Shown here: positions 42,015 through 51,305 of the stretch, piece by piece | Layout of the letters: every line of letters starts with the position of its first letter | How positions within the stretch are numbered: the stretch's first letter is position 1 | Origin: Chryseobacterium sediminis | GTDB taxonomy: Bacteria > Bacteroidota > Bacteroidia > Flavobacteriales > Weeksellaceae | Direction of reading: 5' to 3' | NCBI RefSeq assembly: GCF_008386505.1 | Contig: NZ_VUNZ01000001.1 | Coordinates: 2,535,937 to 2,599,936 of the forward strand | Length of the DNA: 64,000 bases | Program-made: the position numbers and the translations under genes | The notes under the pieces: generated by a model | Told to the model about the DNA's origin: nothing | The model's database searches: none | What the model saw: only the letters and a program-made list of their open reading frames with translations

Positions 42015-43468
42015 TATAAATTGGTAGGCAGTGTAATAATGAACGTAGACCCTTTTCCTATTTCAGATTTCACAGAGATTTCTCCTTTATAATCTTCAAT
42101 CATTTTTCTAACCATAGATAATCCAAGTCCCATTCCACTGCTTTTAGAGGTAAAATTAGGTTCAAAGATTCTTTCATACATACTTTCAGGAATTCCTATC
42201 CCGTTATCCTGAACGGAAATAATAACTCTTCTCTGATGTTGCTCTACATCTACATTGATGATCAGCTTTCTCTCATCGCTTTCTGCCTGTTTTGCATTGG
42301 TAACAAGGTTGGTTATAATCCTGGAAAGATAAATTCTATCCATATTGATCATAATATTGGTCTTATTGGCATGCATAAAGATACTGTCATCATTGAAGAC
42401 ACGAAGAATATCCTCAACCTCGGTATTCAGATTGATCACCTCATTATTTTTTTCAGGAAGTTTCGCAAATTCTGAGAAGGCCGAAGCTACCGTCGCAATC
42501 AGATCTATCTGATCTACAATAGTTTTACTCATCTGTTTCACCCTTTCTCTGATATTCGGATCTTCCGGATCAAATTTTCTTTCAAAATTCTGAATGGTCA
42601 GTTTCATTGGAGTCAATGGGTTTTTCACTTCATGAGCAACCTGCTTCGCCATTTCTCTCCAGGCTTCTTCAGATGCCTTAAACCTAAGCCTTTCTTTCTG
42701 GTCCTGGATCTGCAGAATCATTCTGTTGTAAGCTCTTGCCAAAGCATTAAGCTCATCATTTTTATAATATCTGATAGGTCGCATTTCATTTTCAAATAAT
42801 GTAATACGGGTAATCATATCAGAGAACTTCGTGATTGTCTTCGCAAGACTGTTGGACGTCACCCAGCTAATCCAGATACTAAACAGAATAAGAAATATAT
42901 CGACTAAAAGAATGTATTTTACATATTGATGAAGAACCTCCAGATAAGCAGATTCATTATGATATAAAGGGATATAGACAATTCCGATCGGCTCTAACTC
43001 ATTATTTTTCAACAAAAGATAGGAAGATGTCAGCTTAGCATCTTTAGCAGCATCATAATTGACCATATCTACTCTTGCATCGGTAGACAGAATCTTGTTG
43101 ATGATTTCGATAGGGATCGTTTTCTGCTCAACCAAAGCTTCATCTTTATTGGAAAGCAAATAGTTTCCTTTCAGATCGTAAATAAAAATATCATGCTGAT
43201 TGATATCCGCAATTTCAAAGATTTTATTCCCCAAAACTTCCGGAAGATCTTTCGTTTCAATAAGTGTCTGGCTTACCGCATAGTCAAGATATCTCATTAC
43301 AGCATTCGTCTTATCCTGCATATCGATATTACTTTGCTGCAGAGAGTGATTTCTCAGTACAAAATAAGGGACAAGTGATGTAGCGACAACACTTAAAAAA
43401 CATACCAGCAGGAAACCGAAAAACACACGGTTCCTTAAGCTATATCCTTTATACTTGTTAATTGACAT
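42014..43468 (-). CDS. Sensor histidine kinase (HAMP, NtrY-like core)
   Basis: 484 residues. Two transmembrane helices (about 15-38 and 185-207) flank a periplasmic sensor domain of about 145 residues, followed by HAMP (about 205-257), a dimerisation/phosphoacceptor helix with His279 in AKQVAHEVKNPLTPMKL, and an HATPase domain (N-box LVTNAKQAE, G1 VQDNGIGIPE, G2 GMGLGLSMV). The E-V-K-N-P-L-T-P H-box is of the NtrY type. No response regulator is adjacent, so the partner lies elsewhere. It is sandwiched between ribE and trmN6 with one-base contacts. The stimulus is unknown. Confidence 0.93.
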   Translation of the reverse strand: MSINKYKGYSLRNRVFFGFLLVCFLSVVATSLVPYFVLRNHSLQQSNIDMQDKTNAVMRYLDYAVSQTLIETKDLPEVLGNKIFEIADINQHDIFIYDLKGNYLLSNKDEALVEQKTIPIEIINKILSTDARVDMVNYDAAKDAKLTSSYLLLKNNELEPIGIVYIPLYHNESAYLEVLHQYVKYILLVDIFLILFSIWISWVTSNSLAKTITKFSDMITRITLFENEMRPIRYYKNDELNALARAYNRMILQIQDQKERLRFKASEEAWREMAKQVAHEVKNPLTPMKLTIQNFERKFDPEDPNIRERVKQMSKTIVDQIDLIATVASAFSEFAKLPEKNNEVINLNTEVEDILRVFNDDSIFMHANKTNIMINMDRIYLSRIITNLVTNAKQAESDERKLIINVDVEQHQRRVIISVQDNGIGIPESMYERIFEPNFTSKSSGMGLGLSMVRKMIEDYKGEISVKSEIGKGSTFIITLPTNL

Positions 43469-43469
43469 T

Positions 43470-44054
43470 CTACTTTTTAATTAACCTAGCAATATACTTA
43501 CCAATGATATCAAATTCCAGGTTTACTTTATCACCAATTTTTAAATGTTTCATATTGGTAAATTCCCATGTATAAGGAATAATGGCAACAGAAAACTGAG
43601 CATCTTCACTTTTTGCAACTGTAAGACTGATTCCGTTTACCGTAATTGAACCCTGAGGTACTGTTACAAAGCTTCCGTCATTATCATATTTCATAGTAAT
43701 AAAATAGCTCCCGTCTTTGTTTTCAATTCCCACAACCTCACCGGTTTTATCAACATGTCCCTGAACGATATGTCCATCCAGTCTTCCATCCATCTTCATG
43801 CAGCGTTCCAGATTCACAACAGTTCCCAATTCCCATTTTCCAAGGTTGGTTTTTTCAAGTGTTTCGTTAATTGCTGTTACCACATATTGATTGTCTTTTA
43901 TTTCAACCACTGTAAGGCAGCAGCCGTTGTGTGCAAGACTCTGGTCTATTTTTAATTCATTTGTAAAGGGGCATGTCAAGGTAAAATCTATATTGCTTCC
44001 TTTTTCTTCAATCTTCTCAATAACACCAACTGCTTCAATAATTCCTGTGAACAT
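43470..44054 (-). CDS. ribE: Riboflavin synthase, alpha subunit
   Basis: 194-residue enzyme that dismutates two 6,7-dimethyl-8-ribityllumazine to riboflavin. It has two lumazine-binding half-repeats: the first starts MFTGIIEAVG with NGCCLTVV, the second GHIVQGHVDKTGEVV with VNGISLTV. All conserved features of the family are present. First gene of the operon with the histidine kinase (one base between them). A TATCTTTG box lies 35 bases upstream. No FMN riboswitch is visible in the short leader. Confidence 0.95.
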   Translation of the reverse strand: MFTGIIEAVGVIEKIEEKGSNIDFTLTCPFTNELKIDQSLAHNGCCLTVVEIKDNQYVVTAINETLEKTNLGKWELGTVVNLERCMKMDGRLDGHIVQGHVDKTGEVVGIENKDGSYFITMKYDNDGSFVTVPQGSITVNGISLTVAKSEDAQFSVAIIPYTWEFTNMKHLKIGDKVNLEFDIIGKYIARLIKK

Positions 44055-44066
44055 ATTATTTTTTGC

Positions 44067-44074
44067 TAAATTTG
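44067..44074 (+). promoter_or_regulatory. -7 box of pdxA
   Basis: TAAATTTG, 28 bases before the pdxA ATG, in the 48-base divergent spacer with ribE. Confidence 0.5.
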
Positions 44075-44088
44075 TAAATTATAATCTT

Positions 44089-44096
44089 CAAAGATA
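44089..44096 (-). promoter_or_regulatory. -7 box of the ribE operon
   Basis: TATCTTTG on the minus strand, 34 bases before the ribE ATG. It overlaps the expected start region of the divergent pdxA transcript. Confidence 0.5.
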
Positions 44097-44102
44097 ATCA
44101 AA

Positions 44103-45194
44103 ATGAGCCCAAAAAACCATAAAGTACGAGTAGGAATTTCAATCGGTGATTTCAACGGCATCGGCCCGGAGATCATTATGAAATCTCTGAAAGACAAAAC
44201 CATTACAGATTTTTTCACTCCTGTAATTTTTGGTTCGGGAAAATTATTCACTTATCAGAAAAACATTTTTAAGCTGAATCTTAATTTCAACTATATCAAT
44301 GAAGCTTCGCAGGCTCAGGCAGGGAAACTTAACATGCTTAACCTGACGAAGGAAAACGTTAATGTAGAATTGGGAGTTCCTACGGAAGAGTCTACTAAAA
44401 TGGCTATTGATTCTTTGGAAGCAGCAACTGAAGCTTTGATGAAAGGAGAAATTGATGTTTTGGTAACCGCTCCCATCAATAAAGATGAAATGGTGAAAAT
44501 GGGCTTTAAACATGCCGGTCATACAGGGTACTTTGAAGAGAAATTCAGCAAAAAAGGATTAATGTTCCTTGTAACTGAAGATCTTAAAGTAGCCGTATCT
44601 ACCCATCATATTCCAATTTCTCAGGTAGCTGAAAATATTTCCAAAGAGAAAATAAAAAAACAGATCCGAGTTCTGAATCAAACACTGATAGAAGATTTCT
44701 GTATTCAGAAGCCTAAAATTGCCGTATTGGGATTAAACCCTCATGCAGGAGATGGCGGTGTTATTGGAACTGAAGAAATTGAGATCATCAGCCCGGCCAT
44801 CAAGGAACTTTCTGACAACGGAACATTGGCATTTGGTCCTTTCCCTGCAGACAGCTTTTTCCAGCCAGGCAAATACAAAAATTTCGATGCGGTTTTAGCA
44901 ATGTATCATGACCAGGGATTAGCTCCTTTCAAAACATTAGCATATGAAGAAGGCGTAAACTATACAGCAGGACTTCCTTTTATCAGAACTTCTCCGGATC
45001 ACGGCGTTGCTTATGATATTGCAGGAAAAAACATTGCTGATGAGCAGAGTTTTACGGAAGCAATATTCACAGCCATTAAAATTTTCAAGAACAGGAGTGA
45101 ATACAGCGAACTGATGAATGACCGCATGCAGCCTAGAAAAATGGTTGTAGACAACGGAATAGATGAAGATCTACCGGAGGAAACTGAAGGATAA
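44103..45194 (+). CDS. pdxA: 4-hydroxythreonine-4-phosphate dehydrogenase
   Basis: 363-residue NAD-dependent, metal-requiring enzyme of pyridoxal 5'-phosphate synthesis by the DXP-dependent route. Family motifs in order: GDFNGIGPEI, TAPINKDEM, HAGHTGYFEE, THHIPISQVAE, GLNPHAGDGGVIGTEE, GPFPADSFF, AMYHDQGLAPFK (metal His) and TSPDHGVAYDIAGK. A slightly long C-terminal acidic tail (EDLPEETEG) is the only oddity. It is divergent from ribE. Confidence 0.96.
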   Translation: MSPKNHKVRVGISIGDFNGIGPEIIMKSLKDKTITDFFTPVIFGSGKLFTYQKNIFKLNLNFNYINEASQAQAGKLNMLNLTKENVNVELGVPTEESTKMAIDSLEAATEALMKGEIDVLVTAPINKDEMVKMGFKHAGHTGYFEEKFSKKGLMFLVTEDLKVAVSTHHIPISQVAENISKEKIKKQIRVLNQTLIEDFCIQKPKIAVLGLNPHAGDGGVIGTEEIEIISPAIKELSDNGTLAFGPFPADSFFQPGKYKNFDAVLAMYHDQGLAPFKTLAYEEGVNYTAGLPFIRTSPDHGVAYDIAGKNIADEQSFTEAIFTAIKIFKNRSEYSELMNDRMQPRKMVVDNGIDEDLPEETEG

Positions 45195-45235
45195 ATCTTT
45201 AAAACAAATTTTAAATTAATTTGTTTCGGATTTTA

Positions 45236-45266
45236 TTTGTTATTATAAAAAAAATGCATATTTTTG
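45236..45266 (+). promoter_or_regulatory. Promoter of yceD-rpmF (TTTG-N19-TATTTTTG)
   Basis: TTTG at 45236-45239 and TATTTTTG at 45259-45266, 19 bases apart, followed by C. A TTG that could be read as a start (45264) lies within the -7 box. Confidence 0.78.
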
Positions 45267-45278
45267 CACACTCATTTT

Positions 45279-45809
45279 ATGGACAAGTTAAGAAACTATG
45301 ACGTAAGCTTTTCCGGACTAAAAAACGGAAAACACGAGTTCAAGTTTGAGATAGATAAAACGTTCTTTCAATTATTTGACACTGAGCAGGAATTTACAAA
45401 TCCTAGAATAGAAGTGAATGTATCGCTTGATAAACACACTACTTTTTTAGAATTTGAGATTAAAATTAATGGATTGGTTGAATTGGTTTGTGATATTACA
45501 AACGAAAATTTCGACTATCCTATTGAGAATGAAATCAAGATTTTGGTGAATTTCGGGGAAGAATATGATGACAGTAATGAAGATGTTATTACTATTCCTA
45601 CCGGAGAGCATGCTTTCAATGTAGCACATTTGATTTATGAAAATGTAATGCTTTCTATCCCGATGAAAAAGATTTCACCTAATGTAAATGATGAAGATCT
45701 TGAAATTCTTGATCAGTTCAGTCCGAAAGATATTGAGGAAACAGAAGAGGAAGAACACGAAAGTGATCCCCGATGGGATGCTTTAAGAAAGTTAAGAGAC
45801 AATAATTAA
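45279..45809 (+). CDS. yceD: YceD/DUF177 family protein
   Basis: 176 residues. DUF177 proteins are almost always encoded just before rpmF, as here, and have been linked to 23S rRNA or large-subunit function. The core pattern is visible: GLVELVCDITNENFDYPIE, with only one of the usual Cys, then FNVAHLIYENVMLSIPMKKISP, and a C-terminal DPRWDALRKLRD. The start is ATG 45279, since an upstream TTG (45264) lies within the -7 box. It is co-transcribed with rpmF 67 bases downstream. Confidence 0.93.
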   Translation: MDKLRNYDVSFSGLKNGKHEFKFEIDKTFFQLFDTEQEFTNPRIEVNVSLDKHTTFLEFEIKINGLVELVCDITNENFDYPIENEIKILVNFGEEYDDSNEDVITIPTGEHAFNVAHLIYENVMLSIPMKKISPNVNDEDLEILDQFSPKDIEETEEEEHESDPRWDALRKLRDNN

Positions 45810-45876
45810 ATAGAATAATTTAAATATGATGAGATGATGAATCTCATCGCTCATCAATTAAAAAAGTTATTAGAAA

Positions 45877-46080
45877 ATGGCACATCCAAAGAGAAGACAG
45901 TCGTCGACAAGAAGAGATAAGAGAAGAACTCACTACAAAGCTGTAGTTCCTCAATTAGCTAAAGATGCAACAACAGGAGAGCTTCACCTATACCACAGAG
46001 CTCACTGGCATGAAGGAAAACTTTACTACAGAGGTAAAGTAGTATTGGAAAAAGAAGTAGCTGCTACTGAAGAAAACTAA
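45877..46080 (+). CDS. rpmF: 50S ribosomal protein L32
   Basis: 67-residue basic ribosomal protein. [20 protein letters not shown] is the L32 hallmark. The zinc-binding Cys found in some L32 proteins are absent, so this is the zinc-free type. An acidic C-terminal tail ([10 protein letters not shown]) is typical of Bacteroidota. It follows yceD and is ended by a hairpin terminator. Confidence 0.97.
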   Translation: MAHPKRRQSSTRRDKRRTHYKAVVPQLAKDATTGELHLYHRAHWHEGKLYYRGKVVLEKEVAATEEN

Positions 46081-46116
46081 GAGTCGCTTTTTATTGAAAA
46101 AGCCTCGTTTTAATAC

Positions 46117-46155
46117 AAAAACCGCCCAATTTTGATAAAATTTGGCGGTTTTTTG
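46117..46155 (+). terminator. Terminator of rpmF, overlapping the accB promoter
   Basis: Stem AAAACCGCC/GGCGGTTTT extended by an imperfect AT stem, followed by TTTTT. The T-tract forms part of the accB -33 region. Confidence 0.82.
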
Positions 46156-46184
46156 TTGTTTTTTACGTTTTTTTGGTATCTTTG
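46151..46184 (+). promoter_or_regulatory. Promoter of accB-accC
   Basis: TTTTGTTG (46151-46158) and TATCTTTG (46177-46184), 18 bases after the second TTG. The ATG at 46208 follows a leader of about 20 bases. Confidence 0.72.
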
Positions 46185-46207
46185 ACCCAAAATCAAATAT
46201 CAAATTT

Positions 46208-46690
46208 ATGGACATTAAAGACATACAAAATCTTATCAAGTTTGTATCTAAAGCTGAAGTTTCAGAAGTAAAATACAAAACTAAAGATTTCGAGATCACT
46301 ATTAAAACTCCATTAGCTGGAAGCGATGCTGTATATGCACAGCCAGCAGTATACCACACTGCGCCACAAGCTGTAGCTGCTCCGGCACCTGTTGCAACTC
46401 CTGCTGCTCCTGCTGCTGAGAAAGCTGAAGCTGCATCTGATGACAGCAAATATGTAACGATCAAGTCTCCAATGATCGGAACTTTCTATAGAAAACCATC
46501 TCCTGATAAAGATGTATTTGTAAATGTAGGTGACGAAGTTTCTGTTGGTAAAGTAGTTTGCGTTATTGAAGCAATGAAACTATTCAACCAGATTGAATCT
46601 GAAATCAGCGGAAAAATCGTTAAAATTTTAGTTGACGATGCTACTCCTGTAGAGTATGACCAACCTTTATTCTTAGTAGATCCATCTTAA
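46208..46690 (+). CDS. accB: Biotin carboxyl carrier protein of acetyl-CoA carboxylase
   Basis: 160-residue BCCP. An N-terminal dimerisation region (MDIKDIQNLIKFVSKAEVSEV) is followed by an Ala/Pro-rich linker (about 40-75) and the biotinyl domain. The biotin-accepting Lys124 lies in VIEAMKLFNQIE, the common EAMKL form. The start is ATG 46208; an upstream extension to 46142 would run through the rpmF terminator and the promoter. It carries carboxybiotin between AccC (next gene) and AccA/AccD in malonyl-CoA synthesis. Confidence 0.96.
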   Translation: MDIKDIQNLIKFVSKAEVSEVKYKTKDFEITIKTPLAGSDAVYAQPAVYHTAPQAVAAPAPVATPAAPAAEKAEAASDDSKYVTIKSPMIGTFYRKPSPDKDVFVNVGDEVSVGKVVCVIEAMKLFNQIESEISGKIVKILVDDATPVEYDQPLFLVDPS

Positions 46691-46783
46691 GGAATTTTAG
46701 ATTAAAGATTATAAATTTTAGATGAATCTTTTTCATTTAAAATAATTTAAAATTCAAAATTTATAATTTAAAATTTCGGAGAG

Positions 46784-48139
46784 ATGTTCAAAAAAATATT
46801 AATAGCCAATCGTGGCGAAATTGCAATGCGTATTTTACGTACTTGTAAAGAAATGGGGATCAAAACCGTTGCAGTATACTCTACTGCTGATAAAGACAGT
46901 CTTCACGTAAGATTTGCTGATGAAGCGGTATGTATTGGCCCTGCAATGAGTAAAGACTCCTATCTTAAAATCCCTAACATTATTGCCGCTGCGGAAATTA
47001 CCAATGCTGACGCTATCCACCCAGGTTACGGATTCTTATCTGAAAATGCTAACTTCTCAAGAATCTGTCAAAAGAACGGTATCAAATTTATTGGTGCTTC
47101 TCCTGAGCAGATTGAAAAAATGGGGGATAAAGCTAACGCTAAGGCTACCATGAAAGCGGCAGGTGTACCATGTGTACCAGGTTCTGACGGATTGATCGAA
47201 TCTTACGAACACGCTGTAAAAGTAGCTGAAGAAACAGGATACCCTGTAATGATTAAAGCTACTGCCGGTGGTGGTGGAAAAGGAATGAGAGCCGTTTGGA
47301 AAGCTGAAGACCTTAAAGATCACTGGGAATCTGCAATTCAGGAAGCTGTAGCAGCCTTTGGAAACGGAGGCATGTACATGGAAAAACTGATTGAAGAGCC
47401 TAGACACATTGAAATTCAGGTTGCTGGTGACCAATTCGGTAAAGCTTGCCACCTTTCTGAAAGAGACTGTTCTGTACAGAGAAGAAATCAGAAATTAACT
47501 GAAGAAACTCCTTCTCCTTTCATGACAGACGAACTTCGCGAGAAAATGGGTGATGCTGCTGTAAAAGCTGCTGAATTTATTGGATACGAAGGTGTAGGAA
47601 CTATCGAATTCCTTGTAGACAAGCATAGAAATTTCTATTTCATGGAAATGAATACAAGAATCCAGGTAGAACACCCTATTACTGAGCAGGTAATTGATTA
47701 TGACCTGATCAGAGAACAAATTCTTCTTGCTGCAGGAACTCCTATTTCAGGAATCAATTATTATCCTAAATTACATTCAATAGAGTGTAGAATCAACGCA
47801 GAAGATCCTTACGCAGACTTCAGACCATCTCCAGGAAAAATCACAGGACTAAACATCCCTGGCGGACACGGAATCAGAGTAGACACTCACGTATATTCCG
47901 GATATACAATTCCTTCTAACTATGACTCAATGATTGCTAAGCTTATCACTACGGCTCAAACCCGTGAGGAAGCAATTGCAAAAATGAGACGTGCCCTTGA
48001 GGAGTTCTATATTGAAGGAGTAAAAACAACAATTCCTTTTCACAGACAACTGATGGATAATGAAGATTATCTTGCAGGAAACTATACTACAAAATTCATG
48101 GAAGACTTTGTAATGGATAGAAAATATGATAATCACTAA
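46784..48139 (+). CDS. accC: Biotin carboxylase subunit of acetyl-CoA carboxylase
   Basis: 451-residue ATP-grasp enzyme that carboxylates biotin on AccB. N-terminal [24 protein letters not shown]-binding Gly-rich loop [14 protein letters not shown], metal-binding and active-site segment [20 protein letters not shown], and the C-terminal [16 protein letters not shown]. The length is normal. It lies 93 bases after accB in the same operon and is followed by a terminator. accA is separately located at 61844. Confidence 0.97.
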   Translation: MFKKILIANRGEIAMRILRTCKEMGIKTVAVYSTADKDSLHVRFADEAVCIGPAMSKDSYLKIPNIIAAAEITNADAIHPGYGFLSENANFSRICQKNGIKFIGASPEQIEKMGDKANAKATMKAAGVPCVPGSDGLIESYEHAVKVAEETGYPVMIKATAGGGGKGMRAVWKAEDLKDHWESAIQEAVAAFGNGGMYMEKLIEEPRHIEIQVAGDQFGKACHLSERDCSVQRRNQKLTEETPSPFMTDELREKMGDAAVKAAEFIGYEGVGTIEFLVDKHRNFYFMEMNTRIQVEHPITEQVIDYDLIREQILLAAGTPISGINYYPKLHSIECRINAEDPYADFRPSPGKITGLNIPGGHGIRVDTHVYSGYTIPSNYDSMIAKLITTAQTREEAIAKMRRALEEFYIEGVKTTIPFHRQLMDNEDYLAGNYTTKFMEDFVMDRKYDNH

Positions 48140-48161
48140 GATTATTTTAAAATATAAAACG

Positions 48162-48189
48162 AAACTGCCTCTTTTAGGGGCAGTTTTTT
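48162..48189 (+). terminator. Terminator of accBC
   Basis: Stem AAACTGCC/GGCAGTTT (extendable by two pairs) with a short loop, then T6. Confidence 0.85.
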
Positions 48190-48429
48190 CTTCCCACAAT
48201 ACAGAATATTTCAGGCTACATTTCATAAAAAAGATTGGAACATTCCATCATTAATGATTAATAAAATAGCAGAAAATAAAATTCTTTCACAAGGAAAGAT
48301 ATAAAACCTAAAACTACCTGTCAACAAAGAAAATATTTTCTGATACGGCATTATTCCGCCTTAAAATCCACTTCAATTACAGCTCCATACGACACTAGAT
48401 ATTTGTTTAGGCATATCATTAATATTGTG

Positions 48430-48437
48430 TAAATTTG
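48430..48437 (+). promoter_or_regulatory. -7 box of rocD
   Basis: TAAATTTG, 16 bases before ATG 48454. The nearest TTTG (48402-48405) is slightly too far, at 24 bases. Confidence 0.45.
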
Positions 48438-48453
48438 TTGAAAACCAAAATAT

Positions 48454-49701
48454 ATGTCAACAGCAGAACAAACAAAAAACTCACAGTATTTTATTGACCT
48501 TGAAGACAAACACGGAGCGCACAATTACCACCCACTTCCAGTAGTTCTGGACCGCGGAGAAGGTGTTTTCGTTTGGGATGTAGAGGGCAAGAGGTATTAT
48601 GATTTTCTTTCAGCATATTCTGCTGTGAACCAGGGACACTCTCATCCTAAAATTGTAGGAGCATTAGTAGAGCAGGCACAAAAGCTGGCATTAACTTCAA
48701 GAGCTTTCTACAACTCTAAATTGGGTGAATATGAACAGAAAATAACCACTCTTTTCGGATTTGATAAAGTTTTACCAATGAACTCCGGAGCTGAAGCTGT
48801 GGAAACCGCAGTAAAACTAGCCAGAAAATGGAGTTATGAAGTAAAAGGAATTTCGGAAAATGCAGCAAAAATAATTGTTTGCGAAAATAATTTCCACGGA
48901 AGAACTACAACTATCGTTTCTTTCTCTAATGATCCGGATGCCAACCAGAACTACGGACCTTTTACCCCAGGATTTATCAAAATTCCTTACAATGATATTG
49001 CAGCCTTAGAAGAAGTTCTGAGCAGAGAAGCTGATAATATTGCAGCATTCCTTGTAGAACCTATTCAGGGAGAAGCCGGAGTATATGTTCCGGATGAAAA
49101 CTTCCTTAAAAACGCTTCTGAACTATGTAAAAAATACAACGTTCTCTTCATTGCTGATGAAGTTCAGACTGGTATTGCAAGAACAGGAAGACTGATTGCA
49201 TGCCACCATGAAGATGTACAACCGGATATTTTAATTTTAGGAAAAGCACTTTCCGGAGGTATGTACCCGGTATCAGCAGTTTTAGCGAATGACAGCATCA
49301 TGAATGTTATCAAGCCTGGACAGCATGGTTCTACATTCGGAGGAAACCCTATTGCCTGTGCAGTAGCAGTGGCAGCATTGGACGTGGTAGCTGAAGAAAA
49401 ATTATCTGAAAGAGCTGAAGAGCTTGGACAGCTGTTCAGAGCAGAAATCAATAAACTAATCGAAAAGACAGATCTTATTACCAAGGTAAGAGGAAAAGGA
49501 CTTTTAAATGCTATCCTGATCAATGATACTCCAGACAGCTCTACCGCGTGGAACCTTTGTTTACACTTAAAAGAAAACGGATTACTGGCAAAACCTACAC
49601 ACGGTAATATCATCAGACTGGCACCGCCATTAGTAATTACTGAAGAGCAGTTACTAGATTGCGTAAAGATTATTGAAAAGACTATTCTTGAGTATAAATA
49701 A
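48454..49701 (+). CDS. rocD: Ornithine aminotransferase
   Basis: 415-residue class III PLP-dependent aminotransferase converting ornithine and 2-oxoglutarate to glutamate semialdehyde and glutamate. PLP-site features: [50 protein letters not shown] (Asp235), and the Schiff-base Lys264 in [15 protein letters not shown], with [13 protein letters not shown] after it. The overall pattern fits ornithine-oxo-acid transaminase better than acetylornithine aminotransferase. It abuts the glycosyltransferase gene at 49702 with no gap, so the polysaccharide cluster may be partly read from the rocD promoter. Confidence 0.94.
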   Translation: MSTAEQTKNSQYFIDLEDKHGAHNYHPLPVVLDRGEGVFVWDVEGKRYYDFLSAYSAVNQGHSHPKIVGALVEQAQKLALTSRAFYNSKLGEYEQKITTLFGFDKVLPMNSGAEAVETAVKLARKWSYEVKGISENAAKIIVCENNFHGRTTTIVSFSNDPDANQNYGPFTPGFIKIPYNDIAALEEVLSREADNIAAFLVEPIQGEAGVYVPDENFLKNASELCKKYNVLFIADEVQTGIARTGRLIACHHEDVQPDILILGKALSGGMYPVSAVLANDSIMNVIKPGQHGSTFGGNPIACAVAVAALDVVAEEKLSERAEELGQLFRAEINKLIEKTDLITKVRGKGLLNAILINDTPDSSTAWNLCLHLKENGLLAKPTHGNIIRLAPPLVITEEQLLDCVKIIEKTILEYK

Positions 49702-50484
49702 ATGGCTCTTTCTCTTGCAATCATCACTTATAATGAAGAAGAAAATATCGTAAGACTTTTAGATTCATTAGTAGATTTAGCTGATGAAATTATCATTGTC
49801 GATAGCTTTTCAACAGATAAGACAAAAGAAATCTGTACTCAGAAATATCCACAGGTACAATTCTTTGAGAAAAAATTTAACGGGTATGGTGAACAAAAAA
49901 ACCATGCCCTTAATTTATGTTCTCATGAATGGGTTCTGTTTCTGGATGCTGATGAAGTTCCCGATGAAAATCTAAAAAGATCCATACAGAAGATTGTTTC
50001 TTCAGCAAGCACAGAATTTAATGTATATAAAGCCCGATTCAATAATCATCTGGGTTCTCACCTGATCAAGCACGGTGGTTGGGGAAATGTATGCCGTGAA
50101 AGACTCTTTAAAAAAGAATATGCTGCATATTCACATGATAAGGTTCATGAATTTTTGATTACCTATGAAAAAATAGGACTACTGGACGGAAGACTGAATC
50201 ATTATACTTACAAAAGTATTCACCATCATGTCTCAAAAATCAATAAATATTCGGATATGATGGCGGAAAAGATGTTTGAAAGAGGAAAAAAAATCAATAG
50301 ATTTAAAATCATTGTAAGTCCTATTTTTGAATTTATCAAGGTATTTATTTTCAAACTGGGTTTTCTGGACGGATTTCCCGGATATTATATTGCCAAAACA
50401 ATGTCCTATTACACCTTTTTGAAATATATTAAATTGCGCGAAAAAATAAGACTGTTAGAAATTCAACAAAATACAGTAAAGTAA
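49702..50484 (+). CDS. Family 2 glycosyltransferase (WaaE/KdtX-like)
   Basis: 260 residues, GT-A fold. LSLAIITYNEEENIVRLLDS at the start, VDSFSTDKT, and the D-x-D in LFLDADEVPDE (about 80-90). This layout is that of WaaE/KdtX-like LPS core sugar transferases. It resembles the gene at 51306-52052 (same start motif, same VDSFSTDKT), so the two are paralogues around the deacetylase. It starts directly after the rocD stop codon and ends one base before the next gene. Confidence 0.92.
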   Translation: MALSLAIITYNEEENIVRLLDSLVDLADEIIIVDSFSTDKTKEICTQKYPQVQFFEKKFNGYGEQKNHALNLCSHEWVLFLDADEVPDENLKRSIQKIVSSASTEFNVYKARFNNHLGSHLIKHGGWGNVCRERLFKKEYAAYSHDKVHEFLITYEKIGLLDGRLNHYTYKSIHHHVSKINKYSDMMAEKMFERGKKINRFKIIVSPIFEFIKVFIFKLGFLDGFPGYYIAKTMSYYTFLKYIKLREKIRLLEIQQNTVK

Positions 50485-50485
50485 T

Positions 50486-51250
50486 ATGATCCTGTATGTT
50501 ATCTCTATTTTATTAGCAGCGTTTATCATCGTGTATTTCCGTCTGTATCTTTTTGTTTTCCCGCACAACAGACTGGTGATTCTCATGTATCATCAGATTC
50601 AAAAGGAAAGCCATGAAGATCTTACAGTAAGCTTAAAAAATCTGGAACAGCAGTTTTCATATCTAAGCCGCAAAAAATATACTCCTCAGTTTTTTTCAGA
50701 ACTTACTGTTTCTACTAAAAAAAATATTGTCATCACCTTTGATGACGGTTACAGAAACAATCTTGAATATTTGCCTTCTCTACTGAAAAAGTATAATCTG
50801 AAGGCCACCATTTTTATTCCTACAGGATTTATAGAAAACGGATATAAAAATTATCTAATGATGACGTTTGATGAAATCAGAAGTCTGGATAGAAATTATT
50901 TTGAAATTGCACTTCACACTCATGCCCATGACAGTCTGAAAACAATGTCTTTGGATCATGTAGAAAAAGATCTAGAAAAAAATATGCAAATTCTGGATGC
51001 CCAAAACATCCCCTATTCAAAGGTCTTAGCATACCCATATGGCAAATATCCCAATAAAGAAAAGGAAAAATCTGCTTTTTTTTCTATTTTAAAAAAAATA
51101 GGAATTGATTTTGCAGTAAGAATTGGAAATAGAATTAATTACTACCCACCCCAGCACCCATATGAACTGTGCAGAGTTGATATAAAAGGCAAAGATTCGA
51201 TAATAAAGTTCAAATTAAAACTTATCTTTGGAAGATTAAAACTATTTTGA
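50486..51250 (+). CDS. Polysaccharide deacetylase (NodB domain)
   Basis: 254-residue membrane-anchored enzyme of carbohydrate esterase family 4. An N-terminal hydrophobic segment (about 1-26) is followed by the NodB domain with catalytic and metal-binding residues in VITFDDGYRNN (Asp86, Asp87) and LHTHAHDS (His144, His148), and LAYPYGKYPNKEK as motif 3. It removes acetyl groups from an N-acetylated surface sugar, probably the product of this cluster. It lies one base after the glycosyltransferase stop. Confidence 0.9.
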   Translation: MILYVISILLAAFIIVYFRLYLFVFPHNRLVILMYHQIQKESHEDLTVSLKNLEQQFSYLSRKKYTPQFFSELTVSTKKNIVITFDDGYRNNLEYLPSLLKKYNLKATIFIPTGFIENGYKNYLMMTFDEIRSLDRNYFEIALHTHAHDSLKTMSLDHVEKDLEKNMQILDAQNIPYSKVLAYPYGKYPNKEKEKSAFFSILKKIGIDFAVRIGNRINYYPPQHPYELCRVDIKGKDSIIKFKLKLIFGRLKLF

Positions 51251-51305
51251 AAAACAATTTTAAAGGGGTATTTTCACGTACTTCTCTATTAAACAAATCG
51301 TTGTG

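Larger units (their letters stand above)
48140..48453. other. Intergenic region between accC and rocD, 314 bases
   Basis: Contains the accBC terminator (48162-48189) and, at its end, the rocD -7 box (48430-48437). The middle is AT-rich with no gene-like frame or clear repeat. Confidence 0.5.

Noticed and set aside
43470..44102. FMN riboswitch before ribE
   Set aside because: The leader between the -7 box and the ATG is only about 30 bases, far too short for an RFN element.
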